IMG/VR virus record: IMGVR_UViG_3300028812_000010
Location: 1-35,927 of that record
Length of the DNA stretch: 35,927 nt
Strand: one strand, 5' to 3'
From: a virus
Of the stretch, positions 1 through 8,234 are shown one piece after another; within the stretch, counting starts at the first letter, position 1; each line of letters opens with the position of its first letter. The translations under genes were made by a program, and so were the position numbers. Under the pieces are notes generated by a model. The model did no database searches. It worked only from the letters and a program-made list of their open reading frames with translations, and was not told the DNA's origin.

Positions 1-1
1 C

Positions 2-28
2 TGCCCGAGCTGCGGCAAGGCCACGTGA
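2..28 (+). CDS. 3' end of an upstream gene (partial)
   Basis: Only the last eight codons are inside the window. They read CPSCGKAT followed by TGA, so the protein ends in a CxxC zinc-ribbon knuckle. The stop overlaps the GTG of the next gene as GTGA, which means the two are in one operon and probably translationally coupled. The position just before the scaffold and capsid genes suggests a head-morphogenesis gene, but too little is visible to name it. Confidence 0.6.
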   Translation, partial: CPSCGKAT

Positions 29-495
29 GCAAGAAGGGACTTCCCGATACCGACGCTATCGTTGGCCAGAAGGTGACTCCCGAGCATCGCAGCCTGCTCC
101 AGAAGATCGCGGTCGCGCTCGGCTGGACGACGGAGGACACCGCTGACACCCATGAGGAGGACGAAGTGCCCCTGACCGATCAGGAGAAGGCCGCTCTCGC
201 AAAGGTCGAGGGCATCGAGACGAAGCTGGGCGAGTTGGAGACGAGGCTGGAGAAGGTCGACGGTCTCGACGGCAAGCTCGACACCCTGCTGGAGCGTCTC
301 CCGCAGCCCGAGAAGACCGAGGAGGAGGAGCGCGAGGAGATCGCCGCGACGCTCCAGAAGTCGATCGAGACGGTCGCCGACCTCCAGGCCCGGCTGAACA
401 AGCTGGAGGAGGGGCGGTCGACGCAGGGCGGAGACACCGACCTCAAGAAGACCGACGACCCCGACGCCGCGCTGGCCCGCGCCCTGTTCGGCTAG
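25..495 (+). CDS. Scaffold-like acidic coiled-coil protein
   Basis: A 156-residue protein starting at GTG, overlapping the upstream stop by four bases. It is very acidic. Residues about 55-130 form heptad-like helices rich in Glu, Lys and Leu, broken near residue 95 by a Pro/Glu stretch, and the tail ends in a short ALARALFG segment. Size, charge, predicted coiled coil and position directly before the major capsid gene are what is expected of a capsid scaffolding protein. The function is inferred from context and composition; no diagnostic motif is visible. It could instead be a minor head protein. Confidence 0.6.
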   Translation: MSKKGLPDTDAIVGQKVTPEHRSLLQKIAVALGWTTEDTADTHEEDEVPLTDQEKAALAKVEGIETKLGELETRLEKVDGLDGKLDTLLERLPQPEKTEEEEREEIAATLQKSIETVADLQARLNKLEEGRSTQGGDTDLKKTDDPDAALARALFG

Positions 496-506
496 GAGAG
501 GAGATC

Positions 507-1454
507 ATGGACCGCCGACAGGCACTGGCCAAGGCCACCATCACCACGAGTGATGCGGCCGCTGGCCTGCTCGATCCCGAGCAGGCGCGCACCTTCATCG
601 TCAAGATCAAGGAGCAGGGCGCGCTCTCCAACCTGATGCGCCAGGAGATCCGCACTGCCTCCTCGGGCGAGATCAACAAGATGTCCACGGGTGGACGCAT
701 CATCCGTGCTGCGACAGAGAACACGGACGACGGCTACCGCGCCGGTGCCGCGTTCACGACCGTCGAGTTCCAGACGGTCAAGATCCGTCTCCCCTGGGAG
801 GTCACGGAGGACGTCTTCCACGAGAACATCGAGGGGGCGGGCCTGGAGGCCAAGCTCACGGGCGAGATGACCCAGCAGTTCTCTCTCGACCTGGAGGATC
901 TGGACATCAACGGCAACACCGCCGACGTGTCCGGCGACGCGCCGTTCCTCACGATCGACGACGGTCTCCTCAAGATCATCGCCGCGTCCACCGACGCGCA
1001 GAACATCGACGGCTCGGCGATCGCCTCCGGCGTGTGGGGCAAGGACCACATGTTCGAGGGTCTCAACGCGATCCCGAACCGCTACCGGAACCAGCCGGGC
1101 TACTACTGGATCATGTCGCCCTCACGGAAGCTGCAGTGGTGGGAGTCGGTCGTCGACCGGCCCGACTACGGCGGCGGCGACTACCTGCTCGGCGAGGGCG
1201 GGGTCATCGACCGGCCGCTGGGCATCCCGATCCTCACCGTCCCCTCGATGCCGGACACCACGGTGCTGCTCGCCCGGCCTCGCAACTTCGTCCGCGTCGT
1301 GTCCTGGCAGGTGCGCAAGCGCCGCGTCACGGGCGAGACGGACGCTCAGCTGGCGGCGCTGGACAAGCGGTTCTACATCTTCTTCCTCAAGCGGGACGTG
1401 GTGATCGAGGAAGAGGAAGAGGTCGCCCGTATCCACACCCTCGATGCCGTCTAG
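507..1454 (+). CDS. Major capsid protein (HK97-like fold)
   Basis: A 315-residue protein with a strong AGGAGAGGAG ribosome site just before ATG. It forms the icosahedral shell. The N-terminal helical region (about 1-60) resembles an N-arm. The stretch PWEVTEDVFHENIEG near residues 95-110 and the following acidic helix resemble the E-loop and spine-helix region of HK97-type capsid proteins. It ends in an acidic run of five Glu just before the C-terminus. Placement between a scaffold-like gene and head-tail connector genes supports the assignment. The exact capsid subfamily cannot be told by eye. Confidence 0.85.
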   Translation: MDRRQALAKATITTSDAAAGLLDPEQARTFIVKIKEQGALSNLMRQEIRTASSGEINKMSTGGRIIRAATENTDDGYRAGAAFTTVEFQTVKIRLPWEVTEDVFHENIEGAGLEAKLTGEMTQQFSLDLEDLDINGNTADVSGDAPFLTIDDGLLKIIAASTDAQNIDGSAIASGVWGKDHMFEGLNAIPNRYRNQPGYYWIMSPSRKLQWWESVVDRPDYGGGDYLLGEGGVIDRPLGIPILTVPSMPDTTVLLARPRNFVRVVSWQVRKRRVTGETDAQLAALDKRFYIFFLKRDVVIEEEEEVARIHTLDAV

Positions 1455-1464
1455 GAGGACTGGC

Positions 1465-2052
1465 ATGGCGACCTACTACCGCAATACCAACAAGCACGGC
1501 GTGTCGATCGGCTCGGGGCGTCAGCGCGCCGGGTCGGTCTTCTCCGCCGACGGGGACGATGCCCAGAAGTGGGGCGAGGTCCCCGGAGTCGAGAAGGCGT
1601 CGAAGAAGGACTACGACGACCAGCGCTCCGAGCGCACGGCGAACAACCCCTCGTCCGAGAAGTCGGGCGAGATGCTGGCCCGCCAGCGGATCACCGACCA
1701 GCGCGTCGAGCACCGTCGCCTGACGGTCTCCGGGCCGCTGCAGCGGGTGGTCGGCGACGACCAGGCCCCGCTCGGCCCGCCCACGGGCACGCTGTCCACG
1801 AAGAGGGAGGAGGCGGAGAAGGACCTGGCTCACCGTCTCGCCTTCGGCCCGAACGAGGCGAAGGAGAAGGTGCCCGAGCCTGAGGAGAAGTTCACCGGGC
1901 ACGCCGTCCCCAAGGGCCAGCTCGTCCACAACGAGCAGCAGGAGAACCGCGAGGTCGCCAACGCGACGGCGGAGGAGCTGAACGAGATGGACCGTGAGGG
2001 CTCGTCCTCCGAGGGCGAGTCCGCCCCGCCGCAGAAGGAGGAGAACCAGTAA
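1465..2052 (+). CDS. Hypothetical hydrophilic head-module protein
   Basis: A 195-residue protein. The start was placed at ATG 1465 because AGGAGG lies a few bases upstream; the earlier in-frame ATG at 1444 would overlap the capsid gene and lacks a ribosome site. The N-terminus (MATYYRNTNKHGVSIG) looks folded. The remainder is highly charged, rich in Glu, Lys, Arg and Gln, and probably disordered, with an acidic-Ser tail. No family is recognised. Its place after the capsid gene suggests a minor head or completion component. Confidence 0.65.
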   Translation: MATYYRNTNKHGVSIGSGRQRAGSVFSADGDDAQKWGEVPGVEKASKKDYDDQRSERTANNPSSEKSGEMLARQRITDQRVEHRRLTVSGPLQRVVGDDQAPLGPPTGTLSTKREEAEKDLAHRLAFGPNEAKEKVPEPEEKFTGHAVPKGQLVHNEQQENREVANATAEELNEMDREGSSSEGESAPPQKEENQ

Positions 2053-2384
2053 TGGCTCTGGAGTCCATTGAGAGTGGTTCGCCGCCCGAGGGCCGTGACC
2101 TCTCGCAAGCCCTCGTGGAGCTGCAGAGCCTCACGTTCTCGGTGGTCGACGGCGCCGCCGCCGACACCAACATCGCCCTCACGGGGCACTCGTGGGCGAC
2201 GGACACGATCGTGGCGGTGCTGTACTTCCCGATCTCGGGCGGGAACGTCACGTCGGTCTCGAACCTCACGTCCGAGGTGCAGGCGCCGTCGGGCGGCGCG
2301 GGGACGGCGTTCTTCCAGCTCTCGACGACGGCCACGACGGGCGGCAAGCTCGTGGTGGTCTGGTTCAACAAGGGCTCGCTCTAG
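2052..2384 (+). CDS. Small beta-rich head protein, possible decoration protein
   Basis: A 110-residue protein whose ATG shares one base with the upstream TAA. The sequence alternates short hydrophobic strands (TFSVVDGAA, TIVAVLYFPI, KLVVVWFN) with Gly/Ser/Thr loops, as in small beta-sandwich capsid decoration or spike proteins. No motif identifies it; the role is inferred from fold type and position between the capsid gene and the head appendage gene. Confidence 0.6.
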   Translation: MALESIESGSPPEGRDLSQALVELQSLTFSVVDGAAADTNIALTGHSWATDTIVAVLYFPISGGNVTSVSNLTSEVQAPSGGAGTAFFQLSTTATTGGKLVVVWFNKGSL

Positions 2385-2387
2385 GCG

Positions 2388-2801
2388 ATGGCCAACGTCC
2401 TCTACGACAAGGGTCGCGAGGGCTTCCTGGACGGCTCCATCGACTGGGACACGGACGACATCCGTGTGATCCTGGTCGATGGGGCCGACTACACCTTCTC
2501 GGCCGCGCACGACTTCCTCGATGACGTCGCCGCCGGTGGTCGCGTCGCGGTGTCGTCCGCGTTCTCGTCCAAGACGGTCACGTCGGGCATCGCCGACTCG
2601 GCGGACGTCACGCTGTCCGCCGTCACCGGCGATCCATGCGAGATGCTGGTCATCTACAAGCACACGGGCTCGGATGCGACCTCGCGTCTGATCGCCAAGA
2701 TCGACACCGTGCAAGGCGGCGGTGCGCTCTCGGTCACGCCGAATGGTGGCGACATCACCATTCAGTGGGACAACTCCACCAACAAGATTTTCAAGCTCTA
2801 G
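2388..2801 (+). CDS. Phage structural protein, small beta-rich family
   Basis: A 137-residue protein beginning MANVLYDKGREGFLDGSIDW. Such an N-terminus, followed by a strand reading VILVDGADYTF, is typical of a widespread family of small phage structural proteins of unknown precise role. It is rich in beta strands and Gly/Ser/Thr turns and ends NKIFKL. It begins three bases after the previous stop. It is probably a virion component; decoration protein or appendage adaptor are both possible. Confidence 0.65.
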   Translation: MANVLYDKGREGFLDGSIDWDTDDIRVILVDGADYTFSAAHDFLDDVAAGGRVAVSSAFSSKTVTSGIADSADVTLSAVTGDPCEMLVIYKHTGSDATSRLIAKIDTVQGGGALSVTPNGGDITIQWDNSTNKIFKL

Positions 2802-2815
2802 GGAGCTGACCGAGC

Positions 2816-4972
2816 ATGGCGCTCGGGACCCCGGTCGGCATCGGCTCCTCTGCGCTCACCGCGCAGACCGCCGCCACATCGCCGCTCGTCACCTCGACGA
2901 CCGTCCCCTCGAACTCGACGGTCGTCGTCGTGGCCGGTGCGTCCGTGTCGGGTAACCTCCCGACTCGCGTTGCCGACGACTCTGGCCTCGGGTTGAAGTG
3001 GCGCGGGATTCGATACGTCGGCGTCGGCGGCGCGGTGGTGGCCAACCTGTCCATGTACTGGGCGTATGCGCCGAAGGGCCTGCCGTCTGGCACGACGCTG
3101 ACGTTCTCCTTCGCCAGCGTCACGTCCTCGACGCGGCTGCTCGCGGCGGCGTACATCCCCGGCTTTGCGGTGCCCGAGCGCAACAAGGTGGCTGCGAACT
3201 CTGTGGCGGGTACGTCGTGGACGTCGGGGGCGACGGCGACGCTCACCGCTGCCTCGCAGGTTGGTATTGCGGCGGCCATCGCTACGGATGACACGACCAG
3301 CACCCCGGGCGCGGGGTCCGAGCTGTACGACTTCAACGCCGCTGGTGCATCCGGCGACCGTACGCTGGTGATGCAGTACGAGACGGGCCTCTCGGCGAGC
3401 GGTACGTACACGGGGGCGGGTACATGGGCGGTGAGCGTCGCTGGGTCTGCCGTTATCGCGGCGACGTTCAAGGAGTACACGCCGTCCACGCTCTGGGCCA
3501 CCGAGGTCGCTGCCGACTCGCCGGTGAACTGGTGGCACCTCGACGAGTCCGCAGGAACGTCGGCGGTCGATGATCCGGGCACATCGAACGGCACCTACGT
3601 CAACACGCCCACGCTGGCCCAGGACGGCGCCCTCGATGAGAGCGTCAACTCGGTCGGTCTGACGGCCGCGCAGTCCGAGGACATCACGCTGCCGATCACG
3701 CTGGGGACGGGTGCGTTCACGCTGGAGTTCTGGGCGAAGGCGACGTCGCTCACCAACGTGCTCGTCCGCGATCACAGCGGCTCGGGCGGCACGGTGATCC
3801 CGCTGGTCTCCTCCCCGCAGTCGAGCGTGCGCCTGGCGGGCTCCACGATCGGTGCGGCACCGGATCAACAGTTTCCCACGGCCTGGATGATCGACGGGCA
3901 GTGGCACCACTACGCGCTCGTCCGCACGACCGGCCCGGTCGGGTTCTTCTACATCGACGGGCAGCTCCAGTCGACCGGCTCGGCGGCCACGACGAACACG
4001 GCCTCGCCGCTGCACTGCGGGCGCAACGGCAGCAATGCCAACTACGAGACGGTCTCCTTCGACGAGGTTGCCTACTACACCACGGCGCTGTCGCACGACC
4101 GCATCCTCGCGCACTTCAACGCGGCGGTCTCCGAGCGGATCATCGTCATCGAGGGGCAGGGTGTCGCCAGCGCGGAGGCGTTCGGCAACCCCACGGTCGC
4201 GGCTGTACAGGCGCTCGCGATCCTGGCGATCGACTCGGCCGAAGCCTTCGGCACGCCGACGGTCACGATCAACCGGCACGAGCCCTCGGCGATCACGTCC
4301 GAGGAGGCCTTCGGCAACCCGACTGTCACCGTCGGCTCCGGCACGCAGACGGTCGAGCCGACTGCCATCGCGAGCCTGGAGGCGTTCGGGTCGCCGTCGG
4401 TCGCCACGACGCAGAGCCTCGCGCCGCTGGCGATCAACTCGGCGGAAGCGTTCGGCTCGCCGACGCTCGTCCAGGGCGCGATCACGGTCGCGATCTTGGG
4501 CATCGCGTCGGCGGAGGAGGTGCGGTTCCCGCTCGTCACGCGCCCGCAGACGATCGCGCCGCTCGCCATCAACAGTGCCGAGGCGTTCGGGCTGCTGCGC
4601 CTGCGGCTGCTCAAGACGGTCACGATCCAGGACCTGGCGATTCCGTCGGCCGAGGCGTTCGGCCTGCCCACGCTGTCGCCGCGCATCCTGCCGCTGGGAA
4701 TCCAGAGCCAGGAAGCTCCCGGCTTCCCGGTCTGGATTCCGGGGCCAATCTACCGCGACATCCTCGGCATCGAGAGCGAGGAGTCGTTCACGACCGAGCT
4801 GCGGCTCCACTACCGGGTCTACATCCTCGCGAAGGACTCCGAAGAGGCCGTAGGATTTCCCGAGGGCATCGGGCACGTGTTGGAACCGTCGCCCCAGCCC
4901 GGTGCCCTCATCTCGCGTCGGTCGCGGCGCGGCTATGTCACGCAGGACCGAGATGGAAAGGCATACTCCTAG
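2816..4972 (+). CDS. Head-module appendage with LamG-like domain and SAEAFG repeats
   Basis: A 718-residue protein. Residues about 1-230 form a Ser/Thr/Gly-rich beta domain. Residues about 235-440 resemble a concanavalin A-like/LamG sandwich: WWHLDES near 237, FTLEFWAKA, DGQWHHYALVR, GFFYIDGQ and SFDEVAYY in the usual order. LamG-like folds commonly bind glycans or proteins. From residue 439 there are about eleven degenerate units of roughly 20-26 residues around I-x-SAEAFG-x-PT. It lies between capsid and connector genes rather than beside the tail tip, so a head fibre or decoration is the most likely role (inference). The tail ends in a basic stretch. Confidence 0.75.
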   Translation: MALGTPVGIGSSALTAQTAATSPLVTSTTVPSNSTVVVVAGASVSGNLPTRVADDSGLGLKWRGIRYVGVGGAVVANLSMYWAYAPKGLPSGTTLTFSFASVTSSTRLLAAAYIPGFAVPERNKVAANSVAGTSWTSGATATLTAASQVGIAAAIATDDTTSTPGAGSELYDFNAAGASGDRTLVMQYETGLSASGTYTGAGTWAVSVAGSAVIAATFKEYTPSTLWATEVAADSPVNWWHLDESAGTSAVDDPGTSNGTYVNTPTLAQDGALDESVNSVGLTAAQSEDITLPITLGTGAFTLEFWAKATSLTNVLVRDHSGSGGTVIPLVSSPQSSVRLAGSTIGAAPDQQFPTAWMIDGQWHHYALVRTTGPVGFFYIDGQLQSTGSAATTNTASPLHCGRNGSNANYETVSFDEVAYYTTALSHDRILAHFNAAVSERIIVIEGQGVASAEAFGNPTVAAVQALAILAIDSAEAFGTPTVTINRHEPSAITSEEAFGNPTVTVGSGTQTVEPTAIASLEAFGSPSVATTQSLAPLAINSAEAFGSPTLVQGAITVAILGIASAEEVRFPLVTRPQTIAPLAINSAEAFGLLRLRLLKTVTIQDLAIPSAEAFGLPTLSPRILPLGIQSQEAPGFPVWIPGPIYRDILGIESEESFTTELRLHYRVYILAKDSEEAVGFPEGIGHVLEPSPQPGALISRRSRRGYVTQDRDGKAYS
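4135..4875 (+). repeat. Coding tandem repeat, about 11 degenerate SAEAFG units
   Basis: The 3' third of the appendage gene encodes about eleven units with core I-(A/D/N)-SAEAFG-x-PTV, spaced 20-26 residues. The first eight keep the core well, apart from an EEVRF variant in unit six. The last three decay to SQEAPGF, SEESFT and SEEAVGF. DNA identity between units is only moderate, so the array is old or has diverged under selection. Such arrays usually form stalks or repeated beta modules. Confidence 0.85.
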
Positions 4973-4974
4973 TC

Positions 4975-5877
4975 ATGCCCTACGTGGTGTCGCTCACCGA
5001 CGTTCGCCCGGCGCCCCGCTTCGATGACATCCCGTGGATCGGCGCAACCATCGAGGAAGCGCCCGACATCGACGGGCCGTGGACGCAGATCGACGACCAG
5101 GTGCTCGATCCGGTCGACGCGGACCCCACAACTCCGCAGGCGCGTGACTTCACGGTCACGACCGCCGAGTCGCCGACGGACTACTTCCGCGTCCGCTTCG
5201 AGGACGAGAACTCGGACGTCTCCTACACGGAGCCGATCGGCCTCACGACGTATCCGTCGACCGAGGAGCTGCTGGCGCTCACGAGCGTGGACGAGCTGCT
5301 GGCGTTGACGGCGGATCAGGCCGACACCCTGCGCGATGCGTCCATCTCGGCGATCGAGGAGTTCTGCGGGCAGAAGTTCGACCTGCGCCATCGGACGGTG
5401 ACGATCGACGGCCAGGGCGCGAACGTGCTGTACCTGCCCGAGCGGCTGCACGAGATCGAGGGCGTCAGCGTGAACGGCTACGGCGTGTCGCTCACCGCGC
5501 TGGTGCTCTCCGACCAACGCGACCGTCTGCACTTCTCCTCCCTGTTCGGCCTCAACTACTACGAGCAGGCGATCGCCGAGATCAGCGGTGAGCGCTTCCC
5601 GCTCGGCTTCGGCAACGTCGTGATCGAGGGCGACTGGGGGTGGGCGGACTTCCCCGAGGCAGTGAAGACCGCGATCCTCTGGGACATGGAGGACACGGCG
5701 CGTGCCGACGCGAACGTGCTCTCGGCCTCCATCGCCTCGTACCGCAAGCTCGGGTTGCGCTCGATCAACCAGGGCAACCTGACTGCGGACATCAGCGGGG
5801 CGCCCGGCCTGTCGCCTCGCGTGATGTCCGTGCTCGCTCCCTACATCTGGCACGGCAACCTAGGAGCGCTGGTGTGA
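4975..5877 (+). CDS. Head-tail connector (adaptor, gp6-like)
   Basis: A 300-residue protein starting at ATG two bases after the previous stop. The frame is open far upstream, but there it is a shadow of the appendage gene. The N-terminal about 95 residues look like a beta domain (RFEDENSDVSYTEPIG). The rest is helical, with ADTLRDASISAIEEFCGQKF and a region of the form WADFPEAVKTAILWDMEDTARA, resembling the helical adaptor proteins that add to the portal in HK97-type phages. Gene order supports this. The fused N-terminal domain makes it longer than typical adaptors of about 100-150 residues. Confidence 0.65.
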   Translation: MPYVVSLTDVRPAPRFDDIPWIGATIEEAPDIDGPWTQIDDQVLDPVDADPTTPQARDFTVTTAESPTDYFRVRFEDENSDVSYTEPIGLTTYPSTEELLALTSVDELLALTADQADTLRDASISAIEEFCGQKFDLRHRTVTIDGQGANVLYLPERLHEIEGVSVNGYGVSLTALVLSDQRDRLHFSSLFGLNYYEQAIAEISGERFPLGFGNVVIEGDWGWADFPEAVKTAILWDMEDTARADANVLSASIASYRKLGLRSINQGNLTADISGAPGLSPRVMSVLAPYIWHGNLGALV

Positions 5878-6158
5878 GCACCCTCCCCTTCTACTCGTCG
5901 GCGACGCTGGAGGACATGGCCGGGTCGCCGCTGGCGATCAACGTGCCGATCTCCGTGTGGCCCGCGAGCGCACGCGACACGGACTCAGGTCGGTCGTACA
6001 CCCACGACGGGGAGTGCCCGGTCGGCTACATCGAGGCGCTGGAAGCAGCCAACGTGCGCTTCTCGCTGGGGGACAAGACCTACCACGTCGTGGATGCACA
6101 GGCGCATGACTTCCTGCCGCACTGCTCGCTGCGGCTGCGGGAGATGCGCGGTGCCTAG
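5874..6158 (+). CDS. Head closure / stopper-like protein
   Basis: A 94-residue protein starting at a GTG in a GTGA overlap with the adaptor stop. It is a small beta-rich protein with YIEALEAANVRFSLGDKTYHVVDAQ. Size and order (adaptor, this gene, gp10-like, terminator, tube) match the head-closure protein that seals the connector below the adaptor. The assignment rests mainly on synteny. Confidence 0.55.
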   Translation: MSTLPFYSSATLEDMAGSPLAINVPISVWPASARDTDSGRSYTHDGECPVGYIEALEAANVRFSLGDKTYHVVDAQAHDFLPHCSLRLREMRGA

Positions 6159-6726
6159 GTGGAACCAGACGGCGGTCTTCAACGTGTCGGCGCGGGGCGT
6201 GACGCGCTCCATGCGCCAGCTCTCGAACGCCGAGGACGCCATCCAGGAGGAGATCGAGGAGACGCTGGACGAGCTGCGCAAGCCGATCCGGGCGATCTTC
6301 CGCGAGAACTCGGTGTCGCGGCGCGTGGGCGACGAGCTGGTGCTGCTCCCCTTCGGTGCCGCTGGCACGGTCGGCTTCCAGCTGGTGTCGACGTACCGCG
6401 ACCCGCTGACCGGCTACGACCCGCTCGGCGTGACGCGCTTCGGGCACCGGAAGAAGTACATCCAGCCGAGTGAGGATCGAGCGCGTGCCTCGACGGTAGC
6501 GACGCGCCTGCCGCGTGGACCCGAGGTGTTCTTCAACCGTCGCACGGGTCGCTTCGGCGCGCAGCAGCAGGCGCTGCGGATGCACGGTGAGCCGCGCTTC
6601 CGGCACAAGGTGAAGGGCCAGAGCCGTCGCGAGGACTGGGTGGACGTCGCGAACCAGGAGGCCCGGCCGCTGATCGCCGAGGCGACGGCGCGGCTCGGGC
6701 GCCGGATCGTGTCGAGGGCGCTATGA
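6151..6726 (+). CDS. Tail completion / HK97 gp10-like protein
   Basis: A 191-residue protein starting at GTG 6151, overlapping the previous stop by eight bases. After a short strand (FNVSARGVTRSMRQL) comes a long helix (AEDAIQEEIEETLDELRKPIR) and then a basic C-terminal half. A helix of this kind in a gene between closure and terminator is characteristic of the HK97 gp10 family of minor tail or neck components. Position-based inference; the basic tail could contact DNA or the terminal tail ring. Confidence 0.55.
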   Translation: MPRWNQTAVFNVSARGVTRSMRQLSNAEDAIQEEIEETLDELRKPIRAIFRENSVSRRVGDELVLLPFGAAGTVGFQLVSTYRDPLTGYDPLGVTRFGHRKKYIQPSEDRARASTVATRLPRGPEVFFNRRTGRFGAQQQALRMHGEPRFRHKVKGQSRREDWVDVANQEARPLIAEATARLGRRIVSRAL

Positions 6727-7172
6727 CGACCGAGGCGGTCTGCGCCGCCGTGCTCGACTGGGCGAAGGCGACCACGAGCATCGTCACCGGCTACGACCAC
6801 ATCCCTGCGGAGAGCACCGGCCCGCTGCCGGACGTGATCGTGGACTGCGCGAGCCTGAGCATCGTGGAGACGAGCGACCTCTTCCCGCACGCGAACATCC
6901 AGCAGGCGTGGGTCGCCGTCTTCGTGATGGACATCTCCGTGATGGTCGACAACACGGCCCCGGAGACCGCCGCTCAGGCCTTGCGCACCTACGCCGACTC
7001 GCTGCGGGCATCTCTGCTCGCCAACGGTACGCTTGGGGGCAGAGTCCCCATGGTCTCCAAGCGGATCGAGTTCGACTTCACCCTGCCCTTCGTCGTGAGG
7101 AACGATGGCGTGCGTGGGCGAGAGATGACCATGCGAATGACAGTGGCAGAACTTGTCGAGGAGGAAGGCTAA
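6723..7172 (+). CDS. Tail terminator protein
   Basis: A 149-residue protein whose ATG overlaps the upstream TGA. It shows the alpha-beta pattern expected for tail-terminator proteins: an N-terminal helix (AVCAAVLDWAKA), strands around DVIVDCASLSIV and AWVAVFVMDISVMVDN, a helix (TAAQALRTYADSLRASL), then a strand pair ending FTLPFVVRNDG. It would cap the tail tube and join it to the connector. Supported by length and gene order. Confidence 0.6.
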   Translation: MTTEAVCAAVLDWAKATTSIVTGYDHIPAESTGPLPDVIVDCASLSIVETSDLFPHANIQQAWVAVFVMDISVMVDNTAPETAAQALRTYADSLRASLLANGTLGGRVPMVSKRIEFDFTLPFVVRNDGVRGREMTMRMTVAELVEEEG

Positions 7173-7474
7173 TGGCGGACGCCGCCAAGAAGAAGGTCAA
7201 GTTCGTCGGCGGCACGGGCGAGCACCGTCGAACGGGCTCTGTGACCGTGCCGGATGCGGGCGTGACGCTGAACCGCGACGAGCCGATCGCGGTCAACCAC
7301 GAGCTGTCCAAGGAGCTGCTGTCGGGCGACTCCGCTCGCTTCAAGGGCCTCAAGTTCGAGGACGCGACGAGCGACGAGCCTCGTAGCAAGGCGAGCCGTG
7401 CGACGGCTGGCGACACTGGCGGGCCGGGCGGGTCGACCGCGCCGGATGGCGACTCCGGCCCGAACCGTCCCTAG
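7172..7474 (+). CDS. Small hypothetical protein before the tail tube gene
   Basis: A 100-residue protein starting at ATG overlapping the previous TAA by one base. The first 65 residues contain VKFVGGTGEHRRTGSVTV and VTLNRDEPIAV, a small beta module. The last 30 residues are a low-complexity Gly/Ser/Asp/Pro tail. No family is recognised. Its place between terminator and tube suggests a tail-associated role. Confidence 0.6.
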   Translation: MADAAKKKVKFVGGTGEHRRTGSVTVPDAGVTLNRDEPIAVNHELSKELLSGDSARFKGLKFEDATSDEPRSKASRATAGDTGGPGGSTAPDGDSGPNRP

Positions 7475-7484
7475 GAGCTGAACG

Positions 7485-8174
7485 ATGGCCTATACCGGCT
7501 ACCCCTTCCCGTACAACATCTCGGACCTGCTGGTCGGGGCCGTCCGCATCCTGTACGCCACCACCGCCGAGCCGATTCCGACCTCCATCTCGGACGTCAT
7601 CGACATGGAGTCCCCCTACGCAGCGCAGACCGGCTGGGTCGAGCTGGGAGCGACCCGCGAGTCGTTCACCTACACGCGAGGGTTCGAGACCGAGGGCCTG
7701 GAGATCCAGCAGACGTCCTCCGTCCTCTTCGAGGAGGTCACGAACGTCACGCGGACCATCGAGGTGTCGATGGCCGAGTTCAACGCCGCGAACCTCGCCC
7801 TGATGGAGGGCGCGCAGAGCGCCGCTGGCGCCGTCGTGGCCGCGTCCGGCATCTCCGCCCAGACGACGCAGAAGTTCGGCTCGTTCACCACGCTCGATCG
7901 CTACCGCTTCGCGTTCCTCTCGCGGCGCAACATCGCCTCGGGTCTGGTCACGGAGTCCTCGGGCGCCGTCCCGGCGTCGGGCACCCGTGGCCGGTTCGTG
8001 ATGGGCGTGCTGTACCAGGCCCAGATGTCCGCCGATGACGCGGAGCTGGAGTTCGACAAGGGCACGCTGACGGCGGCGTCCGTGTCGTTCACCGCCTTCG
8101 GCGACTCGTCGGTCACTCTCGCCGACGACAACATGGGCGTCTGGTTCTTCGAGACGGCCGGTACCATCACGTAG
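7485..8174 (+). CDS. Major tail tube protein
   Basis: A 229-residue beta-rich protein with an AGGAGC ribosome site. It polymerises into the tail tube around the tape measure. The sequence has alternating strands (GAVRILYATT, GWVELGATRESFTYTRG, TRTIEVSMAEFN, RYRFAFLSRRN, GRFVMGVLYQAQM) and no long helix except about residues 95-115. Length and position immediately before the chaperone pair and tape measure are standard for the siphovirus tube protein. Confidence 0.8.
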   Translation: MAYTGYPFPYNISDLLVGAVRILYATTAEPIPTSISDVIDMESPYAAQTGWVELGATRESFTYTRGFETEGLEIQQTSSVLFEEVTNVTRTIEVSMAEFNAANLALMEGAQSAAGAVVAASGISAQTTQKFGSFTTLDRYRFAFLSRRNIASGLVTESSGAVPASGTRGRFVMGVLYQAQMSADDAELEFDKGTLTAASVSFTAFGDSSVTLADDNMGVWFFETAGTIT

Positions 8175-8199
8175 CGCACCTGCCTCCTGCGCGCCGCTT

Positions 8200-8234
8200 G
8201 ACTGGCCTCTATGCTCACAGCATGGAGGCCAGTC
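8200..8234 (+). promoter_or_regulatory. Hairpin enclosing the chaperone start codon
   Basis: Left arm 8200-8215 pairs with right arm 8219-8234. Sixteen pairs form, one of them a U-G wobble (8210/8224), with a three-base CAC loop. The ATG of the next gene (8222-8224) is entirely in the right arm. No clear Shine-Dalgarno sequence precedes it, and no U-run follows to make it an ordinary terminator. The likely role is to keep chaperone translation far below that of the tube protein. Confidence 0.75.

Noticed and set aside
1444-1464. Earlier ATG for the gene after the capsid protein
   Set aside because: It overlaps the capsid end and has no ribosome site, whereas ATG 1465 follows AGGAGG at normal spacing.
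2798-4876. Long minus-strand open frame (692 codons) opposite the appendage gene
   Set aside because: It is Arg/Asp-rich, has no ribosome site and mirrors a clearly coding plus-strand gene; it is a high-GC antisense shadow.
3901-4974. Upstream extension of the connector frame through the appendage gene
   Set aside because: The extension is Arg/His/Gly-rich shadow sequence; ATG 4975 begins a normal connector-like protein just after the appendage stop.
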